In this document: one piece after another, positions 17,686 through 28,400 of the stretch | How the letters are laid out: the number at the start of each line of letters is the position of its first letter | How positions within the stretch are numbered: position 1 is the stretch's first letter | Assembly: GCA_903821335.1 (NCBI GenBank) | Contig: CAIJKV010000255.1 | Coordinates: forward strand, 1-63,289 | Direction: 5' to 3' | Source of the DNA: an uncultured beta proteobacterium | Lineage (GTDB): Bacteria > Pseudomonadota > Gammaproteobacteria > Burkholderiales > Burkholderiaceae_B | Length of the DNA: 63,289 nucleotides | Notes under the pieces: model-generated | The model's input: the letters and a program-made list of their open reading frames with translations, nothing else | The model's database searches: none | Told to the model about the DNA's origin: nothing | Translations under genes and position numbers: made by a program

Positions 17686-18369
17686 TCAGCGTCTGGGAGC
17701 AGGGGTGGGGGCTGCGGCGGGCGCGGCTTTGGGTCCGGTCGGCACGGCGGCGCTTCCTGAAGTCGCTTTGATCTGTTTGCAGGCAGCGATCGCGGCGTCG
17801 GTCTTCGAGCGCGGCTGCGCGACAGAGCGCACCCGACCACCGGGGTTGCTGGATTCAGTACCGGCGAAGGCTTCATACACGTCGGTTTTCTGGCTATAAC
17901 GGACTTTCTGACCACTGATCGTGTCAAAAGGCTGGCCGCAAATATACCGGGTCACGACGGCTTGCCCGATCAGGTCAAAAATTTCATTTTTCCCGTCGTA
18001 TTCGGCGCGTTGCCCAAGTCCTTCAAGGACTTCGAAGTTTTCGGGTCGTTCCTGGCGAATGAACACCAGCTTGCCAGGAGCAACCGTCGCGACGCCATAC
18101 TGAGACCCCTCGCTATCCTCACGCAACTTGAGCGCATCGGAATTCATGGTCATCAGGCCGCGCGTCATCACCACATTGCCGGTGAAGGTGCTTTCTTTCT
18201 TGAGGTCGTCGTAGTGCAGCGTATCTGAAAGTATCAGTGTGCTGGCTTCTTCAGCCGGGGCATCGGGCTTGGCAGTCGCCGGCTTTTGTGCCCAAGACGT
18301 CGAGACCATCAAGGCAATGGTGGCCACGAGGATCAGGCGTACAGACCGGAGCGTTTGGTATTGAATCAT
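17686..18369 (-). CDS. lptA: LPS transport periplasmic protein LptA
   Basis: The 227-residue product has a signal peptide ([16 protein letters not shown]) and an OstA/LptA beta-jellyroll: [12 protein letters not shown] start as [20 protein letters not shown], then [18 protein letters not shown] and [20 protein letters not shown]. It forms the periplasmic bridge for LPS between LptC and LptD. The C terminus is a long Ala/Pro tail typical of betaproteobacterial LptA. Its ATG overlaps the lptC stop by four bases. Confidence 0.93.
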   Translation of the reverse strand: MIQYQTLRSVRLILVATIALMVSTSWAQKPATAKPDAPAEEASTLILSDTLHYDDLKKESTFTGNVVMTRGLMTMNSDALKLREDSEGSQYGVATVAPGKLVFIRQERPENFEVLEGLGQRAEYDGKNEIFDLIGQAVVTRYICGQPFDTISGQKVRYSQKTDVYEAFAGTESSNPGGRVRSVAQPRSKTDAAIAACKQIKATSGSAAVPTGPKAAPAAAPTPAPRR

Positions 18370-18983
18370 GGTTTTGTACGGGTATCTGCGGGTTCAGCAT
18401 CGCTGCTTTTTTCTTTGGCGGCGATGTCCATATCGGTGGATTTGAGCACATCCAGTTGCTGCGTGGCGTTGTTATAGCGCATTCCGGTGCCGCTCATGCG
18501 CGAGCGCCCGCTAATCGCCACGGCAGGCAGGTCAGTGTACGTGATGTCCTGATCAACAAGTATGGTGATCTCGTCGCTCAGGAAATTGAGCGGGGCCCGC
18601 GTGGCGTCTGCCAGACGCAGCAGCAAGGCATCGCCGCGCATGACGATGCGATCCCCTTCGTTAAAAACGGTCGCGGTGCGCGAGGTGGCGACTGTGAGTG
18701 GATTGTCCGGGCGCAGGCTAAACGCTCTGGGAGCATCAACTTCGTAGGACTTGTCGTCCGGGAAGTGTTCCATGCGGTCGCCCTCGAGACGGTGGATCAC
18801 GTTGCCCTGCTTGTCCGTGCGCAGTAATACGATTTTCTCGGCCCAGTTATCGGGTTCATGTGTCATGCGGCTGGGTGGATCGATTTCGACGGCGCGTTCG
18901 GAATAGTCAGCCGCCCACCAGGTGCCGATCACGAGCGTGAGCATGATCAGTAACGAAACCAGGACGGCGAAGCGTTCTTTCAT
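18366..18983 (-). CDS. lptC: LPS export protein LptC
   Basis: The 205-residue protein has one N-terminal membrane helix (LVSLLIMLTLVIGTWWAADY) and a periplasmic LptC jellyroll (YEVDAPRAFSLRPDNPLTV, VFNEGDRIVMRGDALLL, DLPAVAISGRSRMSGTGMRY). It docks LptA to LptB2FG. It is placed between kdsC (9 bp upstream) and lptA (4-bp overlap), the standard order. Confidence 0.93.
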   Translation of the reverse strand: MKERFAVLVSLLIMLTLVIGTWWAADYSERAVEIDPPSRMTHEPDNWAEKIVLLRTDKQGNVIHRLEGDRMEHFPDDKSYEVDAPRAFSLRPDNPLTVATSRTATVFNEGDRIVMRGDALLLRLADATRAPLNFLSDEITILVDQDITYTDLPAVAISGRSRMSGTGMRYNNATQQLDVLKSTDMDIAAKEKSSDAEPADTRTKP

Positions 18984-18992
18984 CTGCCGGGC

Positions 18993-19592
18993 CTATTGCA
19001 CTGTGCCCGGGCCAAGCAGCCCGGGTTGGAAAAAAGCGCCCAGAAGTCCTTGTGCCGCCAGGATCAGGTCGCAGCACTCGCGCGCAGCGCCATGGCCTGC
19101 GGCGCGGGTCGAGACCCAGTGCGCCGACTGTGAAATGTAGGCGGGTGCGTCGGGCACGGACGCCGCAAAACCAGCCCGTTGCATGGCTGGCAGATCAATC
19201 AGGTCGTCACCCATGAAACCGGTCTGCTCGAGTCGGAGGTGGTGCCGGGCAGCCAGGCTGGCGAGTGCGGCGCTTTTGTCGCGCACGTTTTGCATCACGT
19301 CGCCCAGACCCAGTTCGGCGGCGCGGCGATCCACCACGGGGCCTTCGCGCCCGGTTACCAGCGCGACCTTGATGCCACTGACAGTCAGCATTTTCAGTCC
19401 ATGACCATCCTGGACGTGAAAGCGCTTGACGGTTTCCCCGTTTTCCCCGTACCAGAGGCTGCCGTCGGTCAATACCCCGTCGACATCAAACAACATGAGG
19501 CGAATGCCTGCGAGACGCTGGCGCGTGGCCGCGGGGATTTTTGCCAGCACCAGCGCTTCGGCGGGATGTGGGATCGAGAGAGGTTTGGTCAT
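18993..19592 (-). CDS. kdsC: 3-deoxy-D-manno-octulosonate 8-phosphate phosphatase
   Basis: KdsC dephosphorylates Kdo 8-phosphate for LPS synthesis. This capless HAD enzyme has motif I MLFDVDGVLTDGSLWYGENG, motif II VALVTGREG, and motif IV GFMGDDLIDLPAM. The ATG at 19592 gives MTKPLSIPH and 199 residues; a TTG at 19613 is also open but would overlap kdsD. The C-terminal tail LLGAFFQPGLLGPGTVQ is somewhat longer than in E. coli. It sits 13 bp behind kdsD and 9 bp before lptC. Confidence 0.95.
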   Translation of the reverse strand: MTKPLSIPHPAEALVLAKIPAATRQRLAGIRLMLFDVDGVLTDGSLWYGENGETVKRFHVQDGHGLKMLTVSGIKVALVTGREGPVVDRRAAELGLGDVMQNVRDKSAALASLAARHHLRLEQTGFMGDDLIDLPAMQRAGFAASVPDAPAYISQSAHWVSTRAAGHGAARECCDLILAAQGLLGAFFQPGLLGPGTVQ

Positions 19593-19605
19593 GGGAGTGA
19601 GGTGA

Positions 19606-20595
19606 TCAGACAACTTTGGCCGCCATCAGGTCGTGCATATGCAGGGCACCCACCAGTTTGCCTGTGGCGTCAGCCACGAGCATCTGGTTCAGGCGGTGGC
19701 TGTCCATGATGACTGCGGCATCCACGGCCAGTGCGTCAGGTTGTATGTGTCGGGGGTTGCGCGTCATGCCTTGGGCAATGGACAATCCGCGCACGTCGCC
19801 CTCGCGTTCGATCAGGCGACGCAGGTCTCCGTCGGTAAAGATGCCGCAGGCCCGGCCTTGCGTGTCGAGCACGGCCGTCATGCCCATGCCCTTGCGGGAT
19901 ATTTCCTCAAGGGCCTCGAAGATGGTGGCATTTTCGTGCACGGTAGGCAGGGCGCCACCCTGGCGCATGATGTCGACCACGCGTGTGAGCAATCGGCGTC
20001 CAAGGGCTCCGCCCGGGTGCGACCGGGCGAAATCATCAGGACCGAAGCCGCGCGCCTGCAGGCAGGCAACGGCAAGCGCGTCGCCCATTGCCAGCGCGGC
20101 GGTTGTGCTGGAGGTCGGCGCCAGATTCAGGGGGCAGGCTTCCTGTGTCACGCTGACATCCAGGTGCACATCGGCCAGTCGCGCGAGTTCGGACAGTGGG
20201 TTGCCAGTCATGGCGATGACTTTGACGCCCATGCGGTGGGCGGCTGGCAAAATGGTCAAGAGTTCCTGGCCCGTGCCCGAGTAAGACAGGGCGACGAGCA
20301 AGTCCTGGTCGCCGACCATGCCGATGTCGCCGTGGACGGCTTCGGCGGCATGCAGAAAAAACGAGGGGGTACCCGTTGAAGCCAGCGTGGCAGCGATCTT
20401 GCGGGCGATATGCCCGGTTTTTCCCAGACCGCAAACAACCACCCGGCCTGTACAGGCAAGCATGAGCGTGACCGCTGAGACGAAATCTGACCCGATTCGG
20501 CTTTTTAGCTCAATAATGGCTTGTGCCTCGAGCTGCAAGGTTTGCTGGGCGGACGCCAGTGCAGCGGCTGACGGGTCTGGTTTGATAGAGGGCAT
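19606..20595 (-). CDS. kdsD: D-arabinose 5-phosphate isomerase
   Basis: KdsD converts ribulose 5-phosphate to arabinose 5-phosphate, the first Kdo-specific step. The 329-residue protein has an N-terminal SIS domain ([36 protein letters not shown], the catalytic histidine region [14 protein letters not shown]) and two C-terminal CBS domains (about 200-329). It begins the kdsD-kdsC-lptCAB run and is divergent from purT, with ~115 bp between them. Confidence 0.96.
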   Translation of the reverse strand: MPSIKPDPSAAALASAQQTLQLEAQAIIELKSRIGSDFVSAVTLMLACTGRVVVCGLGKTGHIARKIAATLASTGTPSFFLHAAEAVHGDIGMVGDQDLLVALSYSGTGQELLTILPAAHRMGVKVIAMTGNPLSELARLADVHLDVSVTQEACPLNLAPTSSTTAALAMGDALAVACLQARGFGPDDFARSHPGGALGRRLLTRVVDIMRQGGALPTVHENATIFEALEEISRKGMGMTAVLDTQGRACGIFTDGDLRRLIEREGDVRGLSIAQGMTRNPRHIQPDALAVDAAVIMDSHRLNQMLVADATGKLVGALHMHDLMAAKVV

Positions 20596-20711
20596 CAGCC
20601 GATTTTAATCGCAACGGGCCTCGGACGTGCGGCAAGTTGCACACTGTAGGCTGGTGTGGCAATCTGCGGCAGGCACTACCCTTACATTTTCCGCATTTTT
20701 GGAACCAAGCG

Positions 20712-21959
20712 ATGAACGCAGCCCCGACCGCCTCCAGTCAATCCCAGCCTTATGCCTTCGCCGCCCAACTGGGCACACCACTTTCACCCGCCGGTCTGCG
20801 CGTGATGCTGCTTGGGTCGGGCGAACTGGGTAAGGAAGTGATCATCGCGTTGCAGAGACTGGGCGTCGAGGTCATCGCCGTGGATCGCTATGCGGATGCG
20901 CCCGGTCAGCAGGTTGCGCACCGTGCGCATGTTGTTGCCATGACGGACAAGCAGGCGCTGCGTGCAGTGATCGAGCAAGAGCGTCCCCATGTCATCGTCC
21001 CTGAGATCGAGGCCATCTCCACCGATTTGCTGGTCGAACTCGAGGCCCTGGGCATGGTGCGCGTGACGCCTACGGCGCGCGCCGCGCAACTGACCATGAA
21101 CCGTGAGGGCATTCGTCGGCTGGCCGCCGAAACGCTGGGCTTGCCGACTTCCCCTTATCGGTTCGCGGACTCGCTCGACGCGCTGCGCGAGGCGACCACG
21201 GCAATCGGTTTCCCCTGTCTGGTCAAGCCGGTGATGTCTTCGTCGGGCAAGGGTCAGTCTGTATTGCGCGGCGCGCAAGATATTGAGTCGGCCTGGGCGA
21301 TCGCCCAGAAGGGCGGTCGTGTCGGGGCTGGACGTATTATCGTGGAAGGGTTTATCGATTTCGAGTATGAAATCACGCTGCTGACCGTTCGGGCGCGCAG
21401 TGTGGACGGTGGGATAGAAACTCGGTTTTGCGAACCGATCGGCCATCGACAGGTTGACGGCGATTATGTGGAAAGCTGGCAGCCGCAGCCCATGTCGGTG
21501 CTGGCACTTGAACGCGCCCGCGAGATTGCCCTGAAGGTCACCGACAATCTGGGTGGTCAGGGTATCTTTGGCGTCGAGTTATTTGTGGCCGGCGACGAAG
21601 TCTGGTTCTCCGAGGTCAGCCCACGCCCGCACGACACCGGGTTGGTGACGCTTGTATCTCAGGCACAAAACGAATTTGAATTACATGCTCGCGCACTGCT
21701 TGGGCTGCCGGTTGACACCAGTTTGCGCTCACCTGCCGCCAGCAGTGTGATTTACGGCGGTGTGGACGCCCAGGCGGTCGTGTTCGAGGGCGTGGCGCAG
21801 GCACTCGCCGAGCCCGGCACGGACATTCGCCTCTTTGGCAAGCCCGAGTCCTTTGTCAAACGACGCATGGGCGTGGGTCTCGCGGTCGCTGAGTCGGTCG
21901 ATGCGGCGCGTGAGAAAGCGCGCAGGGTGTCGTCGGCGGTCCGTGTCCGGTCCGCGTGA
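20712..21959 (+). CDS. purT: Formate-dependent phosphoribosylglycinamide formyltransferase
   Basis: PurT uses formate and ATP to formylate GAR in purine synthesis, bypassing folate. It is an ATP-grasp protein: the N-terminal [20 protein letters not shown], the central [18 protein letters not shown] with the ATP loop, and the metal-binding [20 protein letters not shown] then PHDTGLVTL. The ATG at 20712 gives 415 residues with a ~20-residue extension; an upstream in-frame start at 20637 has no family support. It is followed by apt 68 bp downstream on the same strand, pairing purine synthesis with salvage. Confidence 0.96.
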   Translation: MNAAPTASSQSQPYAFAAQLGTPLSPAGLRVMLLGSGELGKEVIIALQRLGVEVIAVDRYADAPGQQVAHRAHVVAMTDKQALRAVIEQERPHVIVPEIEAISTDLLVELEALGMVRVTPTARAAQLTMNREGIRRLAAETLGLPTSPYRFADSLDALREATTAIGFPCLVKPVMSSSGKGQSVLRGAQDIESAWAIAQKGGRVGAGRIIVEGFIDFEYEITLLTVRARSVDGGIETRFCEPIGHRQVDGDYVESWQPQPMSVLALERAREIALKVTDNLGGQGIFGVELFVAGDEVWFSEVSPRPHDTGLVTLVSQAQNEFELHARALLGLPVDTSLRSPAASSVIYGGVDAQAVVFEGVAQALAEPGTDIRLFGKPESFVKRRMGVGLAVAESVDAAREKARRVSSAVRVRSA

Positions 21960-22027
21960 CGAGATTTCTTACCATCCGGTGCGGCGTTGTGTGTTACTTC
22001 TAAACTTTAACTGCGGAGTGTTGCACG

Positions 22028-22588
22028 ATGAATAGGCCTTTGCCTCACAATGATCCTGCCGCTCTCGTGCGAGGACTGATCCGCAATGTCGAGGACTGGC
22101 CCAAGCCCGGCGTCACGTTCCGTGACATTACGCCGCTTATTCAGGACCCCCAGGCATTTCGTACCCTGATAGACATGTTTGTATACCGTCACATGCGTCA
22201 TCGCCTGGATTTGGTGGTGGGGATCGATGCGCGTGGTTTCATCTTCGGCAGTGCCCTGGCCTATGCCCTGAACGTCGGGTTCGTGCCAGTGCGTAAAAAG
22301 GGCAAATTGCCGTTTCGCACGGTCTCACAGAACTACACGCTTGAGTACGGTGACGCCGCGGTCGAGCTGCATGAAGACGCCGTCAGGCCCGGACAGCGCG
22401 TACTGCTGGTTGATGACCTGGTTGCAACAGGTGGCACGATGCTGGCGGCCATTCGCTTGCTGCAGCAACTGGGTGGCAACGTCGTCGAGGCGGCAGCCAT
22501 CATCGATCTCCCGGATCTTGGTGGCTCAAAAGAAATCGCAAAAACGGGTACTCCGTTTTTCAGCGTCTGCGAGTTTTCAGGGGACTGA
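22028..22588 (+). CDS. apt: Adenine phosphoribosyltransferase
   Basis: The 186-residue enzyme converts adenine and PRPP to AMP. The N-terminal [20 protein letters not shown] and the PRPP loop [16 protein letters not shown] are both diagnostic, and [11 protein letters not shown] with the following YTLEYG is the Apt flexible loop. It ends in SVCEFSGD. It is downstream of purT and convergent with ilvA, with a hairpin in the 51-bp gap. Confidence 0.95.
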   Translation: MNRPLPHNDPAALVRGLIRNVEDWPKPGVTFRDITPLIQDPQAFRTLIDMFVYRHMRHRLDLVVGIDARGFIFGSALAYALNVGFVPVRKKGKLPFRTVSQNYTLEYGDAAVELHEDAVRPGQRVLLVDDLVATGGTMLAAIRLLQQLGGNVVEAAAIIDLPDLGGSKEIAKTGTPFFSVCEFSGD

Positions 22589-22597
22589 GCTGTTCTT

Positions 22598-22627
22598 GCA
22601 AGGGGGGGCGTCTGCGCAACCCCTTGC
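22598..22627. terminator. Hairpin between convergent apt and ilvA
   Basis: A perfect 8-bp stem (gcaagggg / ccccttgc) with a 14-base loop sits between the two stop codons. There is no U-run on either side, so it may be a weak or Rho-assisted terminator or simply an mRNA 3'-end stabiliser. Confidence 0.4.
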
Positions 22628-22639
22628 GTCCCGACTGAA

Positions 22640-24148
22640 TCAGAGGAACAGCTTGTAGGCCGGGTTGTCCGTCTCGTTCCAGTGGGGGTACCCGATCTCG
22701 CTCAGGAAGTCCTTGAACGCTTTTTTGTTTCCGGCTGGCACCTGGATGCCGATCAGGATCTGACCGTAGTCCGCACCTTGGTTGCGGTAGTGGAACAGGC
22801 TGATGTTCCAGTCTGGTTTCATCGAAGTCAAGAAGCGCATCAGTGCGCCCGGTCGTTCGGGAAACTCAAAGCGATAGAGCAACTCGTTCTCGGCCAGTCC
22901 CGAGCGACCACCCACCATATGCCGCAGATGTGTCTTGGCCATTTCGTCATGGCTCAGGTCAAGCGTATTGAAGCCGTTTTTGCGAAACGTTGTGGCAATG
23001 CGCTCGGGTTCAGAGGCCTGGCTGACCTGCAAGCCTACAAACACGTGGGCGAGTTTGGAATCGGATATGCGGTAATTGAACTCGGTCACGTTGCGGTTGC
23101 CAACGAGTTCGCACAGCGCGCGAAAACTGCCACGCTGCTCAGGCAGCGTGACGGCAAAGACCGCTTCGCGCGCTTCACCGACATCGGCGCGTTCGGCGAC
23201 AAAACGCAAGCGGTCAAAGTTCATGTTGGCGCCACAGGCGATCGCGATCAGTGTGCGGCCCTTGAGCTTGTGCTGCGCCGCATACTGTTTGGCGCCTGCC
23301 AGGGCGAGTGCGCCAGCGGGTTCGAGTACCGAGCGCGTGTCCTGGAAGACATCCTTGATCGCCGCGCAGATGGCGTCGGTGTCGACGACCACAAAATCGT
23401 CGACATACTCTTTGACCAGCCGAAAGGTTTCAACCCCGACCTGCTTGACGGCAGTGCCGTCGGAGAACAGGCCAACGTCGGCCAGGGTGACGCGCCGGCC
23501 GGCGGCCACGCTCTTGACCATGGCATCGGAGTCGACCGTCTGGACGCCGATGATCTTGATCTCGGGTCGGAGTTGCTTGATGTAGGCAGCGATCCCGCTG
23601 ATGAGGCCTCCGCCCCCGATCGCGACGAATATGGCTTCGATCGGGCCGGGGTGCTGGCGCAATATCTCCATGCCGATGGTGCCTTGGCCAGCGATGACAT
23701 CGGGGTCGTCAAAAGGGTGGACAAAGGACAGGTTGTGCTTTTTTTCCAGGATCAGCGAGTGCGCGTAGGCATCTGAAAAACTTTCGCCATGCAGCACGAC
23801 TTCTCCGCCAAGGGCCCGCACGGCGTCAATCTTGACTTGCGGCGTTGTGGTTGGCATGACGATGATGGCCTTGCAGCCCAGTCGCTTGGACGAAAGCGCG
23901 ACGCCCTGGGCGTGGTTGCCCGCCGAGGCTGCGATGACGCCGCGAGCCAGGGCTGCGGCCGACAGGTTGGCCATCTTGTTGTAGGCCCCGCGCAGCTTGA
24001 AACTGAAGACTGCCTGGGTGTCTTCGCGTTTGAGCAGGATGGTGTTGCCGGTGCGCGCTGATAACTGGGGAGCGACTTCCAGTGGTGTTTCGACGGCGAC
24101 GTCATACACTTTGGAGGTCAGAATGCGCTTGAGATAATCCGTTGACAT
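22640..24148 (-). CDS. ilvA: Threonine ammonia-lyase, biosynthetic
   Basis: IlvA deaminates threonine to 2-oxobutanoate, the committed step of isoleucine synthesis. The 502-residue protein has the PLP lysine (Lys51) in SFKLRGAYNKM, the GGGGL phosphate loop (VAIGGGGLISGIAAYIKQL), and a C-terminal pair of ACT-like regulatory domains from about residue 330 (REAVFAVTLPEQRGSFRALC and LLYRFEFPERPGALMRFL). The two-domain form is the isoleucine-inhibited biosynthetic type, not the catabolic one. It is a single gene, divergent from the MobA-like gene. Confidence 0.96.
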   Translation of the reverse strand: MSTDYLKRILTSKVYDVAVETPLEVAPQLSARTGNTILLKREDTQAVFSFKLRGAYNKMANLSAAALARGVIAASAGNHAQGVALSSKRLGCKAIIVMPTTTPQVKIDAVRALGGEVVLHGESFSDAYAHSLILEKKHNLSFVHPFDDPDVIAGQGTIGMEILRQHPGPIEAIFVAIGGGGLISGIAAYIKQLRPEIKIIGVQTVDSDAMVKSVAAGRRVTLADVGLFSDGTAVKQVGVETFRLVKEYVDDFVVVDTDAICAAIKDVFQDTRSVLEPAGALALAGAKQYAAQHKLKGRTLIAIACGANMNFDRLRFVAERADVGEAREAVFAVTLPEQRGSFRALCELVGNRNVTEFNYRISDSKLAHVFVGLQVSQASEPERIATTFRKNGFNTLDLSHDEMAKTHLRHMVGGRSGLAENELLYRFEFPERPGALMRFLTSMKPDWNISLFHYRNQGADYGQILIGIQVPAGNKKAFKDFLSEIGYPHWNETDNPAYKLFL

Positions 24149-24242
24149 GGTGTTTCCGAGAGTCTGCAGCTAGCCTTGGCCTGATCTGGCATTATCCCAT
24201 GTGTCGCTGTGCCCATTCCTGAACCATTTATTGAGCAACACC

Positions 24243-24857
24243 ATGCCGCAAATCATTGGACTCCTTCTCGCGGGTGGACGCGGCAGACGGTTTGATCCGA
24301 GCGGGCAGCACAACAAGCTGCTGGCCTGCCTGCCAGACGGTCAGACGGTTTTGCATGCGAGCTGTCGCAATATGCTGGCCTGGGTAGATCGCCTGGTCGT
24401 CGTGACCGGGTCGCAAATTACCGTGTTGCGCCAGGCGCTCCAGGATCTGGACGTCGATTGGATTGAGTGCGCGTCGGTCGACCAGGGGATAGGCGCCACC
24501 CTCAAGGCTGGCGTCAGCCAGACGGCGCCTGGACTGGGCTGGCTGGTGGGGTTGGCTGACATGCCGTTTGTCGCGCCGCAGACCTACCGGGTCATGGTCG
24601 AGACTCTGCGTGGCGGGGCACGACTGGCGCGTCCGGTACTGGCTGGCCAGCCGGGTCATCCGGTGGCGTGCGCTGCCGGGTTGCGCCCTGAACTCAGCCG
24701 CTTGTCCGCGAACGCGGGCCTGTCGACGCTGGCCCACCTTGACCCTGACGCCATGCAGGCGGTCAACGTTGACGACGGCGGGTGTGTGCGCGATATTGAT
24801 TTGCCAGGAGATCTGCCGGGCGCACTGACCCTGTTCCCGTCTGCTGGCCCGGGCTGA
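24243..24857 (+). CDS. MobA/MocA-like nucleotidyltransferase
   Basis: The 204-residue protein starts MPQIIGLLLAGGRGRRFDPS, the nucleotide loop of the NTP_transf_3 family, followed by DQGIGATLKAGV and LVGLADMPFVAPQTYR with the magnesium aspartate. It most resembles MocA, which adds CMP to molybdopterin, and other small MobA-like transferases. A frame open back to 24201 has only a GTG and is less likely. Neighbours (ilvA, yqaA-like) do not settle the substrate. It lies 11 bp before the DedA-like gene and is probably cotranscribed with it. Confidence 0.8.
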   Translation: MPQIIGLLLAGGRGRRFDPSGQHNKLLACLPDGQTVLHASCRNMLAWVDRLVVVTGSQITVLRQALQDLDVDWIECASVDQGIGATLKAGVSQTAPGLGWLVGLADMPFVAPQTYRVMVETLRGGARLARPVLAGQPGHPVACAAGLRPELSRLSANAGLSTLAHLDPDAMQAVNVDDGGCVRDIDLPGDLPGALTLFPSAGPG

Positions 24858-24868
24858 GCCCCTCAGGC

Positions 24869-25387
24869 ATGGAAGCCCTCGTGACCGATACTGTGCAGTG
24901 GATGCTTTCGTGGCTGGCCTTGCCCTCTGTGGGGCTTGCTGCGGTTTTTCTGATCAGCCTGCTGGCGGCGACCTTGCTGCCCCTGGGGTCAGAACCTGCG
25001 GTGCTTGCATACGTCGCCTTGTCGCCTGAGATGCTGTGGCCGGCAGTAGCCGTGGCGACATTGGGCAATACGCTCGGGGGCGTGATCAGTTTCTTGATGG
25101 GGGCCGGGGCGCGAACCCTGGTCAGGCGCTTGCGCCCAGAGTGTGTCGACGACGCGTCGCGCCCACGGGGTGACCGTTGGCAAGGGTATGCCGAGCGCTG
25201 GGTCCAGCGGTTTGGTCCGGTGATCCTGCTGTTGTCCTGGGTGCCACTGGTGGGCGACCCGATTTGCGCCGTCGCCGGCTGGCTGCGCCTGCCGTTCTTG
25301 CCTTGCCTGGCCTGGATGGCGCTGGGCAAGTTCGCCCGCTATGCAATCCTTGGCGGCGCTCTGGTGCAACTGCTGCCGGCCCGCTAG
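24869..25387 (+). CDS. YqaA-type DedA/VTT-domain membrane protein
   Basis: The 172-residue product has hydrophobic segments at about 20-45, 50-75, 110-130 and 135-165, and the PLGSEPAVLAYVALSP and LGNTLGGVISF motifs of the YqaA branch of the DedA/VTT family. Proteins of this fold act as lipid scramblases or flippases or small-ion exchangers in the inner membrane. The region RFGPVILLLSWVPLVGDPIC carries the conserved re-entrant loop. No specific substrate can be given. Confidence 0.85.
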   Translation: MEALVTDTVQWMLSWLALPSVGLAAVFLISLLAATLLPLGSEPAVLAYVALSPEMLWPAVAVATLGNTLGGVISFLMGAGARTLVRRLRPECVDDASRPRGDRWQGYAERWVQRFGPVILLLSWVPLVGDPICAVAGWLRLPFLPCLAWMALGKFARYAILGGALVQLLPAR

Positions 25388-25494
25388 CCGGCCGGGGCAG
25401 ACGGGCGGGTTATGGGGTTATTCCAGAATCGGCGCGACTATGACTTAAACTATGCCTTTAAGGGTAACCCCCCGGCACAAGACCTCCCTGACGC

Positions 25495-28400
25495 ATGAAT
25501 GCCCCATTTGCCAGTCACCTCTTGAGTGCAACGCCGTCGTCTGACCATCAGGCGCGGTTGCGCGAGATCCCCTATAACTACACCTCGTTTTCTGATCGAG
25601 AAGTGGTGCGTCGGTTGCTGGGTGACGATGCCTGGGGGCTGTTGGCCGATTTACGCGGTGAACGTCGAACTGGGCGTTCAGCCCGGATGCTGTATGAGGT
25701 TCTTGGCGACATCTGGGTCGTTCGTCGCAATCCCTACCTGCAGGATGACCTGCTCGACAACCCCAGGCGTCGTAAGCAGTTGATCGAGGCGCTGCAGCAC
25801 CGTTTGGGTGAAATTGACAAGCGTCGCGCCGGAGATGATTCCGGGCGTGACGAAAAAGTGGCAAGTCTGCTCAAGCGTGCGCATGTCGCGGTCATGGCCT
25901 TTGAACACGAATTCGAGCAGACGGCCCGCCTGCGTCGGCGGGTCAACAAGGTGCTGGGCAAGCTGACCGCGCGCGACAACATCAAGTTTGATGGCCTGTC
26001 ACGCGTCTCTCACGTCACGGACGCGACGGACTGGCGTGTCGAATACCCGTTCGTGGTACTGACCCCTGATACTGAAGACGAAATCGCAGCACTGGTGCGC
26101 GGTTGCATCGAGCTTGAACTGACCATCGTGCCGCGTGGTGGTGGCACGGGCTACACCGGCGGCGCGATTCCGCTCACCTGGAAGTCCGCCGTCATCAACA
26201 CCGAAAAACTTGATCGGCTGGGTCCGGTTGAAACCGGGCTGTTGCCCGGCGTCAACAGCGCTGTCGCGACAGTGCGGGCAGGCGCGGGTGTCGTCACCAA
26301 GCGCGTGTCCGAGGCCGCCGAACAGGCAGGTTTCGTCTTCGCAGTCGACCCGACCTCGGCCGAGGCTTCCTGTGTGGGCGGCAACGTCGCCATGAATGCC
26401 GGTGGCAAGAAAGCCGTGCTGTGGGGCACTGCGCTGGACAATCTCGCCTGGTGGCGCATGGTGGATCCGGACGGTAACTGGCTGGATGTCACCCGGCTAG
26501 ACCACAACATGGGCAAGATCCATGACGCGCCGCTGGTTCGTTTTGAGTTGCAATGGTTTGACGGTGCCTATCCTGCGGGCCAACGGCCGTTGCGCAGCAA
26601 AATCCTTGAAATCGAAGGTGCTCGCTTTCGCAAGGCCGGTCTGGGCAAGGATGTGACCGACAAGTTTCTGTCGGGTCTGCCGGGTGTGCAAAAGGAAGGC
26701 TGCGACGGTCTGATTACGGCCGCGCGCTGGGTGTTGCATCGTATGCCCAACCATACCCGTACGGTCTGCCTTGAGTTTTTTGGCCAGGCGCGTGATTCGA
26801 TTCCGTCGATTGTTGAAATTAAGAATTATCTTGATGGTGCCGGACGCGCTCGCGGGGCGTTGCTCGCTGGCCTGGAGCATCTGGACGAGCGTTACCTGCG
26901 CGCCGTGGGTTATTCAACCAAGAGCAAGCGGGGCGTTCTGCCCAAGATGGTGCTCTTTGGTGACATTGTCGGCGATGACGAGGCCGCAGTGGCCGCAGCG
27001 ACCAGCGAAGTGGTGCGCCTGGCCAACACGCGCCATGGCGAAGGCTTCATCGCAGTCAGCGCCGAGGCACGCAAGAAATTCTGGCTTGACCGTTCTCGCA
27101 CCGCCGCAATCGCACGGCATACCAACGCGTTCAAGATCAACGAAGACGTGGTGATTCCGCTTGGCCGCATGGGCGAATACACGGACCATATTGAACGCAT
27201 CAACATCGAGCTGTCAACACGCAACAAGCTCAAGCTGCTTGATGCCTTGCAGGTCATGCTCGAAGGCCCGTTGCCCATCGCCAAACTTGATCGCGCGACC
27301 GAAGTCGGCGTGTCGATCGAAGAGGCACTCAATGACAAGCGGCGCCTTGCCATTGAAGTGGTCGAACTGACGCGCGTGCGCTGGCAGTGGGTGCTGGACA
27401 ATCTGGATATGCCTCTGGCGCAGGCGTTGCCTGAATTGCAGGCAAGTGGCCTCGCCGCGCTGGTACCTGCCCTGACTGAACGGCTGCAGCGGCAACCTGA
27501 GGCCAGACTGTTTGACGTGGTCCAGGATCGCACCCTGCGTATTTCCTGGAAAACGGAGGTCAAGGCTGAGCTCGTTGGTCTGTTCGGTGGCACCGATTTC
27601 GCACCGGTGCTGACCGAGTTGCAGGCCATTCACGATCGTGTGCTCAAGAGCCGTGTGTTCGTGGCGTTACACATGCATGCAGGGGATGGCAATGTCCATA
27701 CCAATATTCCTGTCAACTCGGATGACTACGAGATGTTGCAAGAGGCCAACCAGGCCGTCGCACGCATCATGCAGATCGCCCGTGACCTGGATGGCGTGAT
27801 TTCGGGTGAACATGGCATCGGCCTGACCAAGTACGAGTTCCTGACCGAGGCTGAGCTCGCGCCATTCCAGCAATACAAGCGTGAGATCGATCCCCATGAT
27901 CATTTCAATGCCGGCAAACTCATGCCGGGTGCGGACTTGCGCCACGCCTGGACGCCAAGCTTTGGCCTGATGGGACACGAGTCCCTGATCATGCAGCAAA
28001 GTGAAATCGGCGCGATCAGCAATTCAATCAAGGACTGCCTGCGTTGCGGAAAGTGCAAACCGGTATGCGCCACGCACGTGCCGCGCGCAAACTTGCTGTA
28101 TTCCCCGCGCAACAAGATTCTGGCGACGTCGCTGCTGATCGAGGCCTTCCTGTACGAAGAGCAAACCCGCCGCGGGATCAGCCTGAAGCACTGGGAAGAG
28201 TTCGAAGATGTGGCCGACCATTGCACCGTTTGCCATAAGTGCTACAACCCCTGTCCGGTCGATATTGATTTTGGTGACGTGTCCATGAATATGCGCGCGC
28301 TGCTGCGTCGCATGGGCCATAAGTCCTTTAATCCGGGTACCACGGCGGCAATGTTCTTTCTGAACGCCAAGGATCCTGCCACGATCAATGCGACGCGTCA

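Noticed and set aside
22598..22627. A classical intrinsic terminator after apt
   Set aside because: The stem is perfect but no U-run follows on either strand, so it is listed only as a low-confidence hairpin.
22682..23776. A 364-codon plus-strand open frame antisense to ilvA
   Set aside because: ilvA on the minus strand has complete PLP and ACT motifs. The antisense product has no family features and arises from third-position GC bias.
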